Source: Monosporascus cannonballus (lineage: Eukaryota; Ascomycota; Sordariomycetes; Xylariales). Taken from it: 64,000 nucleotides of DNA. A model generated the notes under the pieces. It saw nothing but the letters and a program-made list of their open reading frames with translations, had not been told where the DNA came from and made no database searches. Shown in pieces: positions 1 to 12,080 of the stretch. The stretch spans positions 62,001-126,000 of the forward strand of contig QJNS01000143.1 of assembly GCA_004154925.1 (NCBI GenBank). The letters run 5' to 3'. Position 1 is the stretch's first letter. Each line of letters begins with the position of its first letter. A program made the position numbers and the translations under genes.

Positions 1-2070
1 CGTCTCAGTCGATGACTCCCCCCTGTGTGACTCCGCGAGTTCCGAGATCGCCGTACGGTGGCGTGGATCAAGCACGATACGAAGTAGGTGGTCTACTAGT
101 ACGTAAAATATACCCAGCGAATACGGTAACCGCCACGAGACTACTGTGGCTTCGTATACAGTGCTGAGCACGCCTCCTCGTCCCGCTAACGATTTTTTTG
201 GCTCTCTCCAGTCCACTCTGTCGGCATCGACGTTGATACTGCAAGCACCGCCACCGTTCTAGCCTCTCCAGGAGTCGTCGACGACGCCATCCATGTCCGT
301 CGGCCCACGTCCACAAGATGCCGAAGAGTCGGAACCCCCGGCTGCTATGTATCCACGTATACAAGTAGTCTACCTTCTCCATTCCGTATCCGAGACTGGG
401 TGTCACGTCGAGTATTAATAACCCTATCGGATAGCCTCTAGCGGCGGGCCCAAAGGCTTTTGATGTCGAAATATCTGAGTTATTCGCCCTTGAGGGTAGA
501 ATTTATGGAAATACCTGTTATGGATATTAAACATACCCCTAATACGCAATAAAGGCCGGCGCGGCAGCGCAGTAGAGCTAACAAACCTTATCAGGGGGAC
601 CGCAGTCATGTCCCGCCCGGTAAAACCTAGAATGATGGCTGGAGCTGGGTTGGAGGTTGCTAGGGCTGCGTCGAATTCCCGCCGGCCAGTCTCAACGACG
701 CAATGGAACAGGCCAGCTCCCCCGCCCCTTCGCAGGTCCGGGTCGGACGGGGCCATTTACCATCAGCGCGCTAGTTTAGGTCCTTACCTAATCTAGCCTG
801 CAATGATTCATGTGATTGCTTTTAGTATGGGGAAAGGGTAGTTGGTGATGGTGATAATAACTGTTTGTTTGGATGACAAACGCCTCCACTTTCCTAGCTA
901 AGGATCTTGAGGCGCTATGGTAGTCTGATCCCCGGTGGGGAGGGGTTGGTTGAGATGTGGTTGCGTTTGTCGACCATTAACTTCCGTAGTTATACGAAAA
1001 TAGGGCTTGATAGATTCTGCTCTTCATGTTCAGGGGACGGATGAAAGCTCTACCGCGCTCCGCCGCCGAACTGGCGGAATAGCTACCGTATATATATGCC
1101 TTTTAACCGTGAATACTATTGATCAGTCATCGCGTTCGAAGATACTGGGTATAGTATCTATCGTGCATATTATATCGTGTAATGATTTTCTGTGCATTTG
1201 GCTCAGCCTGAAAAATAATACTTGAACCTACATCTATCTTGCATATATGTGCCTTTTGTCATATAATACGTATAACCCGTAGCTAAATAGCAATTAGAGT
1301 ACGTCCAGGGACTAAATCAGGATAGCTCAAAAAGTGACTATACAGCTTCGACGGGAGGTTTCATAACTGGCCTAGTCGAATTAAGACAAGCAGGTGCTTG
1401 CTGCACGGCGGAGAGGTAAGAGGTTCCGGGGTTATATGGGTGATCGAGGGGCCCTCTTGTGAAGACAAAATCGCTAGAAGGCCAAGATATTACGAGGTGG
1501 ACTTGCAACGGGTTATGTCTGGTCTCTTGAGGTTATCATGCATGGTCATCAGCGTGAATCTTCAGGTCGGGTTGGGGCAAGAGCGGAACGTGTTCCGTAA
1601 GAAATGAACCCGTTTCTACGCTCGGTCAACCAACAGTCGTTAAGCTTTGATGCGGTGATGTACTCACCCCTGGATCACATAAGCTGATTTACCAATTAAG
1701 TACAAATTCATCGCAGCATAAGCCAAGATGCGGGAACGGTGTTTTGAGTGGGTAACTTCTGGTATTCTCGTGAATAATATCTGGAGATAACTAATACCTA
1801 GAGAGCGAGTTGAAGCTAGTTCAAGCCACCGGGTGTGTCATAGGGTGCTGCCAAAGTTCGTGATCCAAGAACGAAAAACCAGTACGCATCGTGGCCACGG
1901 TTCACCTGCCGCACGCATTCCATCCATGGCCATCCAAACCTTATTACCGAAAAAAGAAGACAACGAGCCCAACGGAGCTTGAAGACGACCGGCAGCACCC
2001 AGGACAAAGAAAAATGACCCCAAAGTGGATGGTAAGCTCAACTACAAGAGGCGGACCAGCAAGAAACAAC
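1..2070. other. Gene-free stretch, nothing identified
   Basis: No open frame here resembles a known family, and I see no coherent exon set on either strand. Base composition is ordinary, unlike the AT-rich right half of the window. The last part (about 1816-2070) is the 3' flank of the protein kinase on the minus strand. The left edge of the window could cut a neighbouring gene, but nothing in the first few hundred bases supports one. Confidence 0.5.
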
Positions 2071-4032
2071 TCAGATGACCCGAGCTTCCTGCCAGTGGCC
2101 AACCCACTCATCGCCGAAGCCATGGCGCTTCTCCTTGCGCCAGGTGCTGTTCCAATCTCGGCCCTTATTCCAGGGGCAACCACGCGGGATGGCCCTGTCA
2201 CGATTCCATTTATGAGCATGTTGGTTGGTATTATCCCAAATACCGGTTCCTATTCCGCACGAACTGTTGAAACTGAACCCGGCCTGCTGCCTAGACCTTG
2301 CACCAGCATCCGGCGATTTTGGCTCCGAGTCCGCGAACGCCCGGCGACGCTCTCCGAGCTCCGCCCACTTATCGAGAAAACTGCGCTTCGATGGGGGTGA
2401 GTAGCGGGGCAATGATTGCTGCGGTTGCTTAGTAACAGGGGCTTCTTCAAAGAAGAAGCCATCAGCAACCAGATCCCCATCGATGTCACTCGAAAAGACG
2501 TCAAGGACAGGCGAGGCCTCTGGTTTCTCCTCTTGGGGCAGAGACATCTTTACCGAGGCTCCCCGGCTCTGCTGGGTGGGCGTCGCATTCGCCTTGCTTT
2601 CCTGGCTCCAAGTCCTCGAGTTGAGCTCCTTAAGCGCTTGGAGCTGGCGAGCACGCTCCTCCTCGTCTTCTTCGACATCCTCCTCCCACATGTCGCTCCA
2701 GCTCTTAGACACGGCATCCTTCTGACGGCCGAACACCATGGACAAAGCATTCAAACTTGGTCTCGGCCGGGACATTGTGATCGGCAGCGAGCCGGCCATG
2801 GGTGAAACCCTAGCGCCGGCGCGCGTAGGAAGATCCATCGGCCCCGAGATGGCAAGAGAGTTCATGGAAGTTGCCAAGTTTGAAGTGAAAACGGATGACA
2901 TGGAGGGCGTCTGAGCGGAGCCCGAGAACCAGTCCACGGTACCTTCCGACTTCGGAAATAAGTCTTCAGTGTAACTCTCATCATCAGGGATGGCACTAAG
3001 CTGCCTGATAGGCCGCGGTGGGCTGGCATGGAGCGCCTTGGCCCAAGGGAATGGACCTTGGTCGATTTGAGGGCTCTGGATGGAGGGAGTACGGAGCGGC
3101 TCCCGGTTTGCAGTGGCAACGGTGTTTCGCTCCCCTGCGCAGAAGTCATCAAGCACCTCATCGAGAGTGGTGAAACTGATCACGCGCTCGAGAGCATTCC
3201 TGGCACCAACCAAAGATCGCTTGGTAGGATCCAGGTTCATGCATTGGACTATGACCTCATACGTATCCTGAGACATTGAGGGGAACACGTCGAAGAGTGA
3301 CTGCTTATCGCGCGAGAAATCCAAGAACAACGGGTCAGCCTCTGTCGGGGTGGTGAACGGGTTCCGCGAGAAGAGAATGTTCAGCAGGCAGATGCCAATT
3401 GCCCAGATGTCTGCCTGCGCTGGTGAGTACCCAGCTCCCGCCGAGTCGTACTGCTCAGGTGACATATAACGGTCGCTTCCGACGGTTGTCTCGTAACTCC
3501 ACTTGTCGGTAGTAGCCAGACCGAAATCGCCCAGCTTCATCGACCCCGACTCGGTGAGGAATATGTTCTCCGGCTTGATATCTCTGTGGTAGATACCCTT
3601 CGAGTGCATGTACGAGACGGCATCCACAAGCTGGAGCATGAAGAGGCGAACATGTTCCGTCTCGAGAGGCCCACACCCAGTGCGGATGGCCTCGTACAGA
3701 TCCCCCTGGGAGCAGTATTCCAGTACCAGGTACAAGTGAGCATCCGTCTCGAACGAGTGAATCAGGTTGACGATGTTGGGATGAGACCCGAGTCGGCGGT
3801 GGCAGAAGAGTTCCTCAGACTTGTCGTCGAACGCGAAGTCAATTGGGAAGTCCATTCCGGAATCATCGGCAGCCGCCCTTTTAGTCAGGCACTTGATCGC
3901 AACGAGCTCGTTCGTCTGAATATCCCTTGCCATAAACACCATTCCAAAAGATCCATGATTGAGGGGGGAGATCGTCTGAAATCTCCCATCGAGTAGAACG
4001 CCATTTTGAAAGTTGTTTCTCAAGCATTCCAT
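2071..4032 (-). CDS. Ran1/Ksp1-type serine/threonine protein kinase
   Basis: A single uninterrupted 653-residue frame. The N-terminal half is a complete protein kinase domain: glycine-loop NHGSFGMV (25-32), ATP-anchoring lysine in VAIK (K47), catalytic HRDIKPEN (149-156), DFG (169-171) and SPEQY in the activation segment (191-195). The opening residues (LLDGRFQTISPLNHGSFGMV) are typical of the fungal Ran1/Pat1-Ksp1 group, which links nutrient signalling to growth, meiosis and filamentation. The C-terminal half is low-complexity, Ser/Pro-rich, with an acidic patch (EEDVEEDEEE) and a W/R/K-rich tail ending near DEWVGHW, as I recall for Ksp1-like proteins of filamentous fungi. The ATG is followed at once by the conserved N-terminus, so this start is likely. 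No intron is needed. The family is secure; the precise orthologue is inferred. Confidence 0.9.
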   Translation of the reverse strand: MECLRNNFQNGVLLDGRFQTISPLNHGSFGMVFMARDIQTNELVAIKCLTKRAAADDSGMDFPIDFAFDDKSEELFCHRRLGSHPNIVNLIHSFETDAHLYLVLEYCSQGDLYEAIRTGCGPLETEHVRLFMLQLVDAVSYMHSKGIYHRDIKPENIFLTESGSMKLGDFGLATTDKWSYETTVGSDRYMSPEQYDSAGAGYSPAQADIWAIGICLLNILFSRNPFTTPTEADPLFLDFSRDKQSLFDVFPSMSQDTYEVIVQCMNLDPTKRSLVGARNALERVISFTTLDEVLDDFCAGERNTVATANREPLRTPSIQSPQIDQGPFPWAKALHASPPRPIRQLSAIPDDESYTEDLFPKSEGTVDWFSGSAQTPSMSSVFTSNLATSMNSLAISGPMDLPTRAGARVSPMAGSLPITMSRPRPSLNALSMVFGRQKDAVSKSWSDMWEEDVEEDEEERARQLQALKELNSRTWSQESKANATPTQQSRGASVKMSLPQEEKPEASPVLDVFSSDIDGDLVADGFFFEEAPVTKQPQQSLPRYSPPSKRSFLDKWAELGERRRAFADSEPKSPDAGARSRQQAGFSFNSSCGIGTGIWDNTNQHAHKWNRDRAIPRGCPWNKGRDWNSTWRKEKRHGFGDEWVGHWQEARVI

Positions 4033-7000
4033 GACGTCGTCCCGACAAGAGACGGACGGAGATGAGATAATAGCGGAGCGGAACTGCGGGTAGTGGTAAA
4101 GCGTACAAGCCTCGGCCCTTCAACCCGTCTATGCCGATGTTGACGACCCCCTTTTTGAGAACCAGCGGAGAAAACTTTTTGGAGGCCAAGTGCAATAGGC
4201 CAGAAAACCCGGGAAGAAGCGGTACTAGTAGAGACGAGAGTCGATAAGAGGGAGCTGTTCGTCTAGAAAGCAGTCGAAGCGGTAACGGTAACGAAAATAT
4301 ACAAGCTCGGGAGGTCCGAGAAAGAAATCAGTCAACTCCAGATCGTGAATTGCTCAGAGGCTCATTGAAGGGGCTCCGGTTTTGATGAACAAATGAAAAG
4401 AGCAGATAGTCGTGAATGGATATCGGACTGGCGGGTCCTGAAAGAGTGGAAGAGTCGTTATAAGGACATGGAAACGTGTTGCGAGAAGTACCAAAGAGTG
4501 GATTTGGATCGTATTTTTTTTGTCGTATACTCAAGCCGCGATGGATCTTGGGTATAGTTGTCTGAATCGTCCCCGTCTGGCGTGGAGTAAACAGTAGGAC
4601 TGGGTATGTTCGTTCGAGAAGGACGCTTTCACGATGCCAACACACCAAGTCGAGGGGGGGCTATAGTCACATCCGAACGCTCGAAAGGGGTGATCTCGTG
4701 ATAAGACGTACTCGGTTGGTTTGGGTTGGTTAGAATACTGTGGCCTTGATGACCTAGTCGAGATGACCGGTCTGCCACTTGGGTTTGAGGAAGTTCAGGA
4801 CCGGTAGAGATATACGGTCGGCTTGCTTAAAGGTACTCGCAGCAATTAGTTCTCCAGGAAAGCTTCAGGAGAACGCTCTACTCGGCGGGTTATATCAGAT
4901 GGATAACTAGTGGCCTTCGTCGTCAGATGCTCGTCGCCAACGGGCTGTCAGTGCAAAGTCGTCCCGGCTTGAAGCGGAACCAGCTATCAATTTGAGTCAA
5001 GCAGGTAAAACCCGTGACGTGGAAGGCGCACTATGAGAAGAGTCGAGGATAGGATGCGGAACCTTGATCTCGCGAAGAGCTGGCTTGTAGGTGCTCGATG
5101 TCGTTTGGCTGCGAGAACGAAGAACGGAGAACGGGTGTGATTATGAACTGTCCAGGCAGAACAAAGGCTCCTGCTTGTCCGGCGGGGTATCGTGACCTGT
5201 TAACAACGTAGGGCTGGAGCAGGACCAAGTTGAAAGGCGTCGAGCTGTCACTCAAAGGAAGGAGAAGAGGCGGATGAGCAATTAATTAGGTAGGAACAAG
5301 GTATCGCAAGTAAGATTCCTTCTCTTTAGCTCTACACCTGGTTGGAACTTGGAGCAATGATGGCTGAGATGCTGCTTTGCTTGCTTGGATGTATGTAGAT
5401 AGGCACAGAGAAAGGATCAGGGAGCGACAAGACGAAGATAAAGGTAGGGGTTCGGATGATAGTCAAGGAAAAGCGGTAGGAAGGAAATGGGATGTGAGAT
5501 AGGTAGAGTCGGTTGAACGAGAACAGCAGGATGGACCCCCGATGGGAGATTGAACTGGACAGAATTGGGTGTGCCTCTAACTAGCAACCCGAGGTGGATT
5601 CGGTGACTGGTCACTCGCTGCGCTTATGGGTGTGTGTGGGACGACAATGGAGCGACTCATCCATTAACGTATGCACGAAGGTGAGCACACATAATAATCA
5701 CCAGTGGTGGCACGAGCGAGGAAGTGGGCTAGTCTATGAACCAAAGAAACTGGGGTGCCTAATCGATATGACATAACGAAGATCGTGGGTCTGGGGCGGG
5801 TCTTGGACTCTTGGAACGAACAGCGCAAGAGGGAGGAACAAGGGACACGGCAACCTGAGAAAAGCCCAAGCGCCACCGTTCCTACGTAGTACTCGGCAGG
5901 CGCAACTTGTCTTGGTACTGTTTATATTTGGATGGGCCAGTCACCAAAACATTAACAGACAGTGATGTTTACTGTAAGCATAACAAGCGCCTGTCAGGGC
6001 CCATGATGGAGATATGATATGATTCGTCGTCAGGGGGCCAGGCCAGCCGATAAGAATATACTTCTATCGGGCGGTCCCGGGTGGACAGAAACGTCAGGGT
6101 CGTACGTTGAAAATCTGTTGGGGACGAGTACCTCTGTAGCAACTCCAAAGCATGGCACGGCTCCGAGACTGAAGCTGGCTTAGCTTGAGACATGGAATCA
6201 CAGTGTCAGCTGGAATGAGGAGCCACTGGCTGCTTGCTGACTGGTATCGCTGGGGGGATAGAAGTGTGCCTGGTTCTGAGCCAGGCTAATCAACCACATA
6301 CGTAGCAAAGGAAGGGGACCTTGGGTCCGTCGAAATTTGTCGAGCACATAATAGCGGCTAGGCCCGATATAGCAGTATATACGGCTTCCTCGTAGTATGA
6401 TAAAAGCTGGGGGCGACGTCGTATACAATGGTCCAGCTGCAGCAGACAAATCCCGTGCATATTGCCACACCGCTCTGTACAAAGAGGAGTGGTATTGGCT
6501 AACAAATGCCAGTAGAAACGTGGCCGGAATGAGGAGCGAGAGACAAAGACGGTGGGTAACATCTTAGCTTGGCGGCCGGCTCGACACGTACTCTCTATCC
6601 TTAACATGTACTGTCCTGCGATGCCTACCCTGAATCCCCTTAGCGTGTGTTCTGCTCCAGATACATAAAGGGCCCTGAAAGGACACGAGGCCAGATGGAC
6701 ACGTTGCTGCGGTCCCACACAGTGATGCGGCAAAGGGTCCTGAGGCCAATTATAAACAGATATTGGCACCTCGACGGTTCCAGCATCTTCTGTTTCACAA
6801 CTAGGCTTATCAAGCAAGTCATTGGCCGATTGTATGAATGTGCATATGCACTCCTTTCCGGCTGCATCCCTCTCTCAATGCACTCCAAAACCCTTATGTC
6901 GAAGCACCCTTGAGGTCATCCTTGAGGACCCTTGAGGAGGGCTGGGAGGAGCGCTCGGGGCGCATTGCGTCTTGACCGCTTTTGTGCAATTTTAGTGCCC

Positions 7001-8818
7001 CCATGAACCAGCTTTATGATACCTATTTATTATCAGGGTGTATGGGCGCTAGCTCCGGGTGTTCCCAATATCGTTAGGCCCCGAAAGGCTGAGAGTTTCG
7101 CCATCGGTAATCTCTCGGGGTCCATTACTTGCAGGAGGTCAATGATCGAGATGGTGGAAGCAGACCGGAAGCTGGAGAAACTGACGCGCGATCGAAAGCT
7201 TATCGCTCATCGAAAAGGTTGGTACGTTCAGAGTTCAAAACAATGGGAACCATTACAACAGTTTGAACGCAACACCCCCTCTGGTTTCGCCAACCGGTGC
7301 TTTGTGAGCCGCGCGGCGATTACATTCCAATTATCAGACGACGTTAAGCGCATTCATTTGCCAGCGTAAATGTGAGCGATAGGTATCTTGCCTGGATCAA
7401 TTAAGGCCCACCCAAAGGGGCTGTGCTTTGATGGTACAGGTCGGCATCCCCTCCTACTGTGAAATGAGAGAAACGTTCCTTGGGGGGCCAACAGCGTGCT
7501 CGATTTAGAGAACATTTTGCCAAATCAGAGCGTTGCTGGTCTAATATCTGTGCAATCCGACGATACATATCGTCCCTTCAACAACCGTACGCCCCTGGAC
7601 CTGTCGTGTGACCACACTAAGGTAGCCTCCAAGCCTTTCAGTTACATTTTTCGATGCTGATATACTCGGGCGAAAACATGATCTTCTCTAATTCCCACAT
7701 CCGGCTGGACGAAGGCTTTCCCAATGCCCTTTCATCGTGCATGTAAGCCTTTAACGGTTTTAGAGTAACTACTTCATAGTCCCATTTTTGTATGTTCGCA
7801 AATTATCCCATTCTGCAACCACAAAATTAAACATATTGTCACAATTCTCAATTGAGAAAGGAGTTGCTCCTCTGTGCGGCAATTGTTACTTTGAAACGAA
7901 CCCAATCGAGATGCCATGTTTATCCGTAATCCTTTACCTGCCTACCGCATTTGAACATCAGCTAATGAATCCTATGATTTTCTGATAACCCAGAAAGAGA
8001 CACCCTGGCGCGGCGGTGAAGCCGATGCAATTCATTGTAATAACCACTTTGGTAAGGTAAAATATGCGCTTAGTAAATCGGAGCCGCCAACTACATCCAA
8101 ATTTGTCCTATCACATTATCCTAGACACTTGTCAGTGGTCAACAAGATCAATCGATGAATAATACCGTTCGTTGCCAGGTGGATTCGATATGCACAGGTC
8201 GGTCACCGGAGCAGGTTTCTTTCAATCATGACGGGAGGTCCCATTGGGCGAATGTAACACAGGCGGGCAAGATGCCTATTGGATCACGATGTGTGCTTCC
8301 TCCAAATCTCTGGGAAATTTAATAAAGCCCGTTCAAGAACGCTACAATCACCAAGTAAGCCGGAGACACTGGACCTCGACTAGGAGCCCCATGCAACGCG
8401 GTCTCATGCAGGTTAGATAGGAGATAGTATCACTCCACCCATGGTGAACCATATCAATGATGATGAACTGAGCCATGCCAGTCAGTCAAACCAGATAAGA
8501 TGCGCCGGAATCGGCTTTACTCGTGACGTGTTACCCGGAGTTTCTCAGGAACACCGTGTATGAGGCACAGTAATTAAGTGGTAATTTGGCCAAGCTTGGA
8601 GATTGGTGACGGTTGCGCCTGGTCTACCTGCCCCTTTCGAAATCGTGACAATGAGCAAATTCGCAGTATTACTGTTAAACTCTACGATTCGCGTCATTGG
8701 AGAATATCGAATCGAACTTGACTTCAACATGCAAGAGATGCAGTGGCTGGGACCCAGAAAAATTGGACCGCTTCCGTATCTGCCAAGTTGCTTTTCCTGT
8801 TTTGTTCAAGCCCGGGCT
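4033..8818. other. Long gene-poor stretch upstream of the kinase
   Basis: About 4.8 kb in which no frame resembles a known protein. The part next to the kinase (4033 to about 5600) would hold its promoter and leader on the minus strand. At 6907-6938 the octamer CCTTGAGG occurs three times in 32 bases. From about 7.6 kb the sequence becomes somewhat AT-richer towards the MITE at 8.8 kb. Short frames of 60-175 codons exist, but they have no recognisable motifs, overlap each other on both strands and are best treated as chance. Confidence 0.5.
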
Positions 8819-9332
8819 CTAGCTCGGAGGGAGTAGAGAAAAGCTCCGGGGAAGCTCAGCCACACCTTTGTTAAAATTAGACGGCCAAAGCGTCGGAAAA
8901 ATTATAATGTCTAGTAAGAGCATTTGTTACGCAATTGTTATATAATTAATAATAAAAATATTTTAAGTTTATTTGCTAAGTAAATATTATATAACTAATA
9001 ATACAGTTTTTTAAACCGTATTTATTAAATATATATTACGGAATTATTATGTAATTATTACGTAATTGAATATATTATTTAAAGAATTATTAAATAATAA
9101 TTATACAATTAATAATAAAATAATGTTTGCTTAATAAATGTTATACGATTACTGTATAATTAATGACAAAACATAAAAATATTTTTTAAAACTCTATTTG
9201 TTAAGCAATTGCGACGTATCCGATTAATTTTTAAAAAATAAGCTTGGCGTTTTCTACTCTCTCCGAACTTGCTGCTGCGCCACGTTCGTTCTACTCCCCC
9301 CGGAGCGCTTTTCTCTACTCCCTCCGAGCTAG
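8819..9332. mobile_element. MITE-like element with 26-bp terminal inverted repeats
   Basis: A 26-bp sequence beginning CTAGCTCGGAGGGAG at 8819-8844 recurs as its exact reverse complement at 9307-9332. Homology continues inward after a 2-base gap (TCCGGGG). A TA at 8820-8821 and another at 9330-9331 would fit a TA target duplication of the Tc1/mariner kind, but CTAG is itself palindromic, so the exact boundary is uncertain. The interior (about 8900-9235) is almost pure A/T and built of imperfect direct repeats of roughly 45-60 bp around TTTGTTAAGCAATTG. At about 514 bp it is too small to code for a transposase. The AT-rich core resembles the RIP-altered DNA of the right half. Confidence 0.7.
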
Positions 9333-9909
9333 GTAACCCTACCAAACTTGGGTGACCTTTATCGCGAAAGGGTAGCTGCATGCTTCGTCCCCAAAGTTTC
9401 CCGTGCGCCTGGGGGCATCGGCTGAAGGCGGGTGATGGGAATTTAACTGAGTGTATCCGCTCCGGACCCCACTTGGCCCCGCGCAGGCACGGGAGCTAAA
9501 GACCTTACGGTTGTCTTTTTTTTTGCCGCTTTGGGATACCAGATTTTCAACCTCTTCACCGCTTTCTCAATGAATCCCGGCCCAGCGCCGCCTTACACGC
9601 TCAGCCCACTACCACCACCACTTTGTCTGCACTAGCCCCTCGTCCAGGGAAGTTGGGCGGCAGGAAAAATATTTCCTGGCTAAGACGATTTCTTCATCAC
9701 CCCCATTTCGGGACATCTGCATCTTCACCGCTCCTCGTAAACGGGCAAACCAGGATTGCTTCCCGAACCCGTCCGTGCTCCGCTAGATCGCAGAGAGGTT
9801 TCAGATCCGGTATCCGAAATCGAAATTCTAGAATCCGATATCTAGGCATTAAATCCAAGGAGGGTAATACAAAGCCCCAAGAGCTGTCAGGCCCACAAAT
9901 TTCATTATC
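9333..9909. other. Upstream region of the enolase-phosphatase gene
   Basis: No separate gene is visible. It contains a T-run (9516-9524) followed by C- and T-rich sequence and ends in TTATC just before the ATG at 9910. The 103-codon open frame across 9623-9934 overlaps the first exon in another frame and has no recognisable content. Confidence 0.45.
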
Positions 9910-11005
9910 ATGGCAGTCAAGGTTGTGCTGCTAGATATTGGTAAGAATAGCTTCATGATTCCTCTTGTTGCCAATGTGTGTGCCGTACCTCGTTTGATTG
10001 CTGAATGAGCCCGAACGAGCCCGAACGAGCCAGCTAATGCAACAACGAACTAGAGGGTACAGTCTGTCCGATATCATTCGTCAAGGACGTGCTGGTAAGT
10101 CGCATCCCATTGGAGCTTGGAACGTCGGTCTTGTCTCGCAGTCGTGCATAGTTATCGACTGTGCGTTAGTACACTACTCTCCTACGGTTTCGCGCTGTCG
10201 GCAAACTTTTACTCTGCTTGGACGGGCTGTTGGGATGTCTAAAAAAGCCATCTTGGCTGCTAGTCGCAAATCGTTGTCTCATGGTTCAGTCCAGCCGGAT
10301 TTTCGGGAGGACAGCTTCCCGCACAGACATTAATAGACCCAACAGGCTAACACGTGTTTGCAGTACCCCTTCTCCCTGAAAGCCCTGCCAGACGTTTTGG
10401 AGTCTCAATGGAACAATTCCGAGTTCGCACAATATAGAGAGGCGTTTCCAGCCGAGTACTCTTCTACCAAAGAAAGTCTAGAGGCCCATTTCAGGGAGCT
10501 CGTGACGAAAGATGTCAAGGCTTCCTACGTGAAGAACCTACAGGGCTACCTCTGGCAGCGGGGCTACGATTCAGGAGAGCTAAGAGCGCCCCTATTCGCC
10601 GACGTAGCCCCCAAGCTTCGCTCATGGCATGATAAGGGGCTGAAGATCATGATCTACTCGTCTGGATCTGTCGCGGCACAGAGGCTGTTCTTTAGCTGCA
10701 CGGATGCCGAGCCGTCGGATCTGACCCCCCTGATCTCGGATTGGTTCGACACGGTCAACGCCGGTCTCAAGACGGAGACGAGCAGCTACGAGACAATCAC
10801 CGGCAAGCACCCGGAGTTCCCTGTAAGGGAGTGGTTCTTCCTAAGCGACAACGTCAGAGAGGTAGACGCGGCGATCGCGGTGGGGTTGCAGAGCTACATC
10901 GTCCATCGGCCTGGCAACGCGGAGCTTCCGGCTGGCGTGCGGGAGCGGTTGCAAGTTGTGGAGTCGTTTAACTTGCTCGACGATGACCTGAGAATTCAGC
11001 AATGA
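9910..11005 (+). CDS. utr4: Enolase-phosphatase E1 (2,3-diketo-5-methylthio-1-phosphopentane phosphatase)
   Basis: Three exons, 9910-9940, 10054-10094 and 10364-11005, give a 237-residue protein, the usual family length. The first two exons encode MAVKVVLLDI/EGTVCPISFVKDVL, carrying the HAD nucleophile motif (D9, E11). Exon 3 continues YPFSLKALPDVL and holds the second HAD motif YSSGS (about 122-126) and the third, FLSDNVREVDAA (about 183-194). Introns are bounded by gtaaga...tag (113 nt) and gtaagt...cag (269 nt), the second with a GCTAAC branch-like site. The enzyme is cytosolic and Mg-dependent; it enolises and dephosphorylates the 5-methylthioribulose-derived intermediate of the methionine salvage pathway. 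The short 5' exons are placed by reading-frame continuity with the family's N-terminus. Confidence 0.93.
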
Positions 11006-12080
11006 GTTGCGCTCCACATCGCCGCGGGCTGGAGGTCCAGAGTCAGGGACTAATGCAAAGGAGCAGCACGTGCCTATCGTTGATGGTGGGAGCTTGCAGA
11101 GAAGAGCCCTCGCCAGCCAGGCGCAGAGAGCAAAAGTGAACTAGCCAGACCCGAAACAAGACTTATGGGCAGGGTGGTGGGGTTATTGCTCCAAATAGCA
11201 ACCGCTCAAACAAACAGGGAGAAGTCCAGGGATCTTGATAATTCGGGCTCTTCCGCTTTAGCGCCGCTTCGATACCGACGATGCATGTTCGCAGGCGATC
11301 CTGAATGACACGCAATTGATGCCCAGAGGCGAGCTCTTCGGTAGCCTCCAGGACGACCACGTTCCAAGAGAAACGCTGGGTCATATCGTGGCGGCCGAGC
11401 AACATCGCACGTGGCTCCACAACCACAGAAAAGTCCCCACTGACATGTATGTGTATAGGCAACACTACAATTACCTCTCGCGTAGCAGTAAAAATCTCAT
11501 ATACCATAGATCAGCCGCTTGCGTGTGAGGTCCCGTAACTGCCCAACCTTCCCAACATCTTCATTCATCTCCATCCCGTTCGAAGTTGTGTGTCTGCTGT
11601 ATGCGATCCCCTGTCCCACTAAGAATTTGACGGCTGCCCCGATCCTACCCGGCTGCGCCGCTTAGCTAGTTGAATCCCACGGATGGATCCTTGGGCACCG
11701 TGGCCACCGCTCACCCACGTGAGCTCCGTCAACCACTCTACATGGGGTGCGTCACCGCGCCATCGGCGCAGATCTGGGGTAATTAGAAAATGGGGTAACT
11801 AACTGTTGCCCCAACCCCACAAACTTGGCTCGTGCGCTGCCCCTTGCATAACTAATAAAACACCACCAGCCCCGCGATGACCTCTCACACGTCATTCGGC
11901 AGGGCGACGACGGGCACGAAAGTGGAGGCGCTTTCGGAGCAGATAAAGGCTAGACTCAGTTAGTGGGACATTGTTTTATTATTTTAACGCGCTATCAAAG
12001 CTCGCGATTAGAGCCGCCGTAGTCGAAATCCGCTTCGACTCTGCAGCTGACCAGGCGGGGTACAACGACTTCTCATCATG
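11006..12080. other. Gene-free stretch
   Basis: The first part is the 3' flank of the enolase-phosphatase gene. A 114-codon frame on the minus strand (11163-11507) has no recognisable motif. Around 11765-11825 there are paired GGGGTAA / TTGCCCC words that could form a small hairpin. Nothing else is supported. Confidence 0.45.

Noticed and set aside
4328..4648. 106-codon frame in the kinase 5' region as an upstream ORF or gene
   Set aside because: No motif and no conserved context; long leaders of such kinases often contain chance frames.
6290..6817. 175-codon minus-strand frame as a gene
   Set aside because: Overlapping open frames on both strands, Cys/Arg-rich random style, no conserved motif and no splice-consistent neighbours.
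11163..11507. 114-codon minus-strand frame downstream of the enolase-phosphatase
   Set aside because: No known domain; probably a chance frame.
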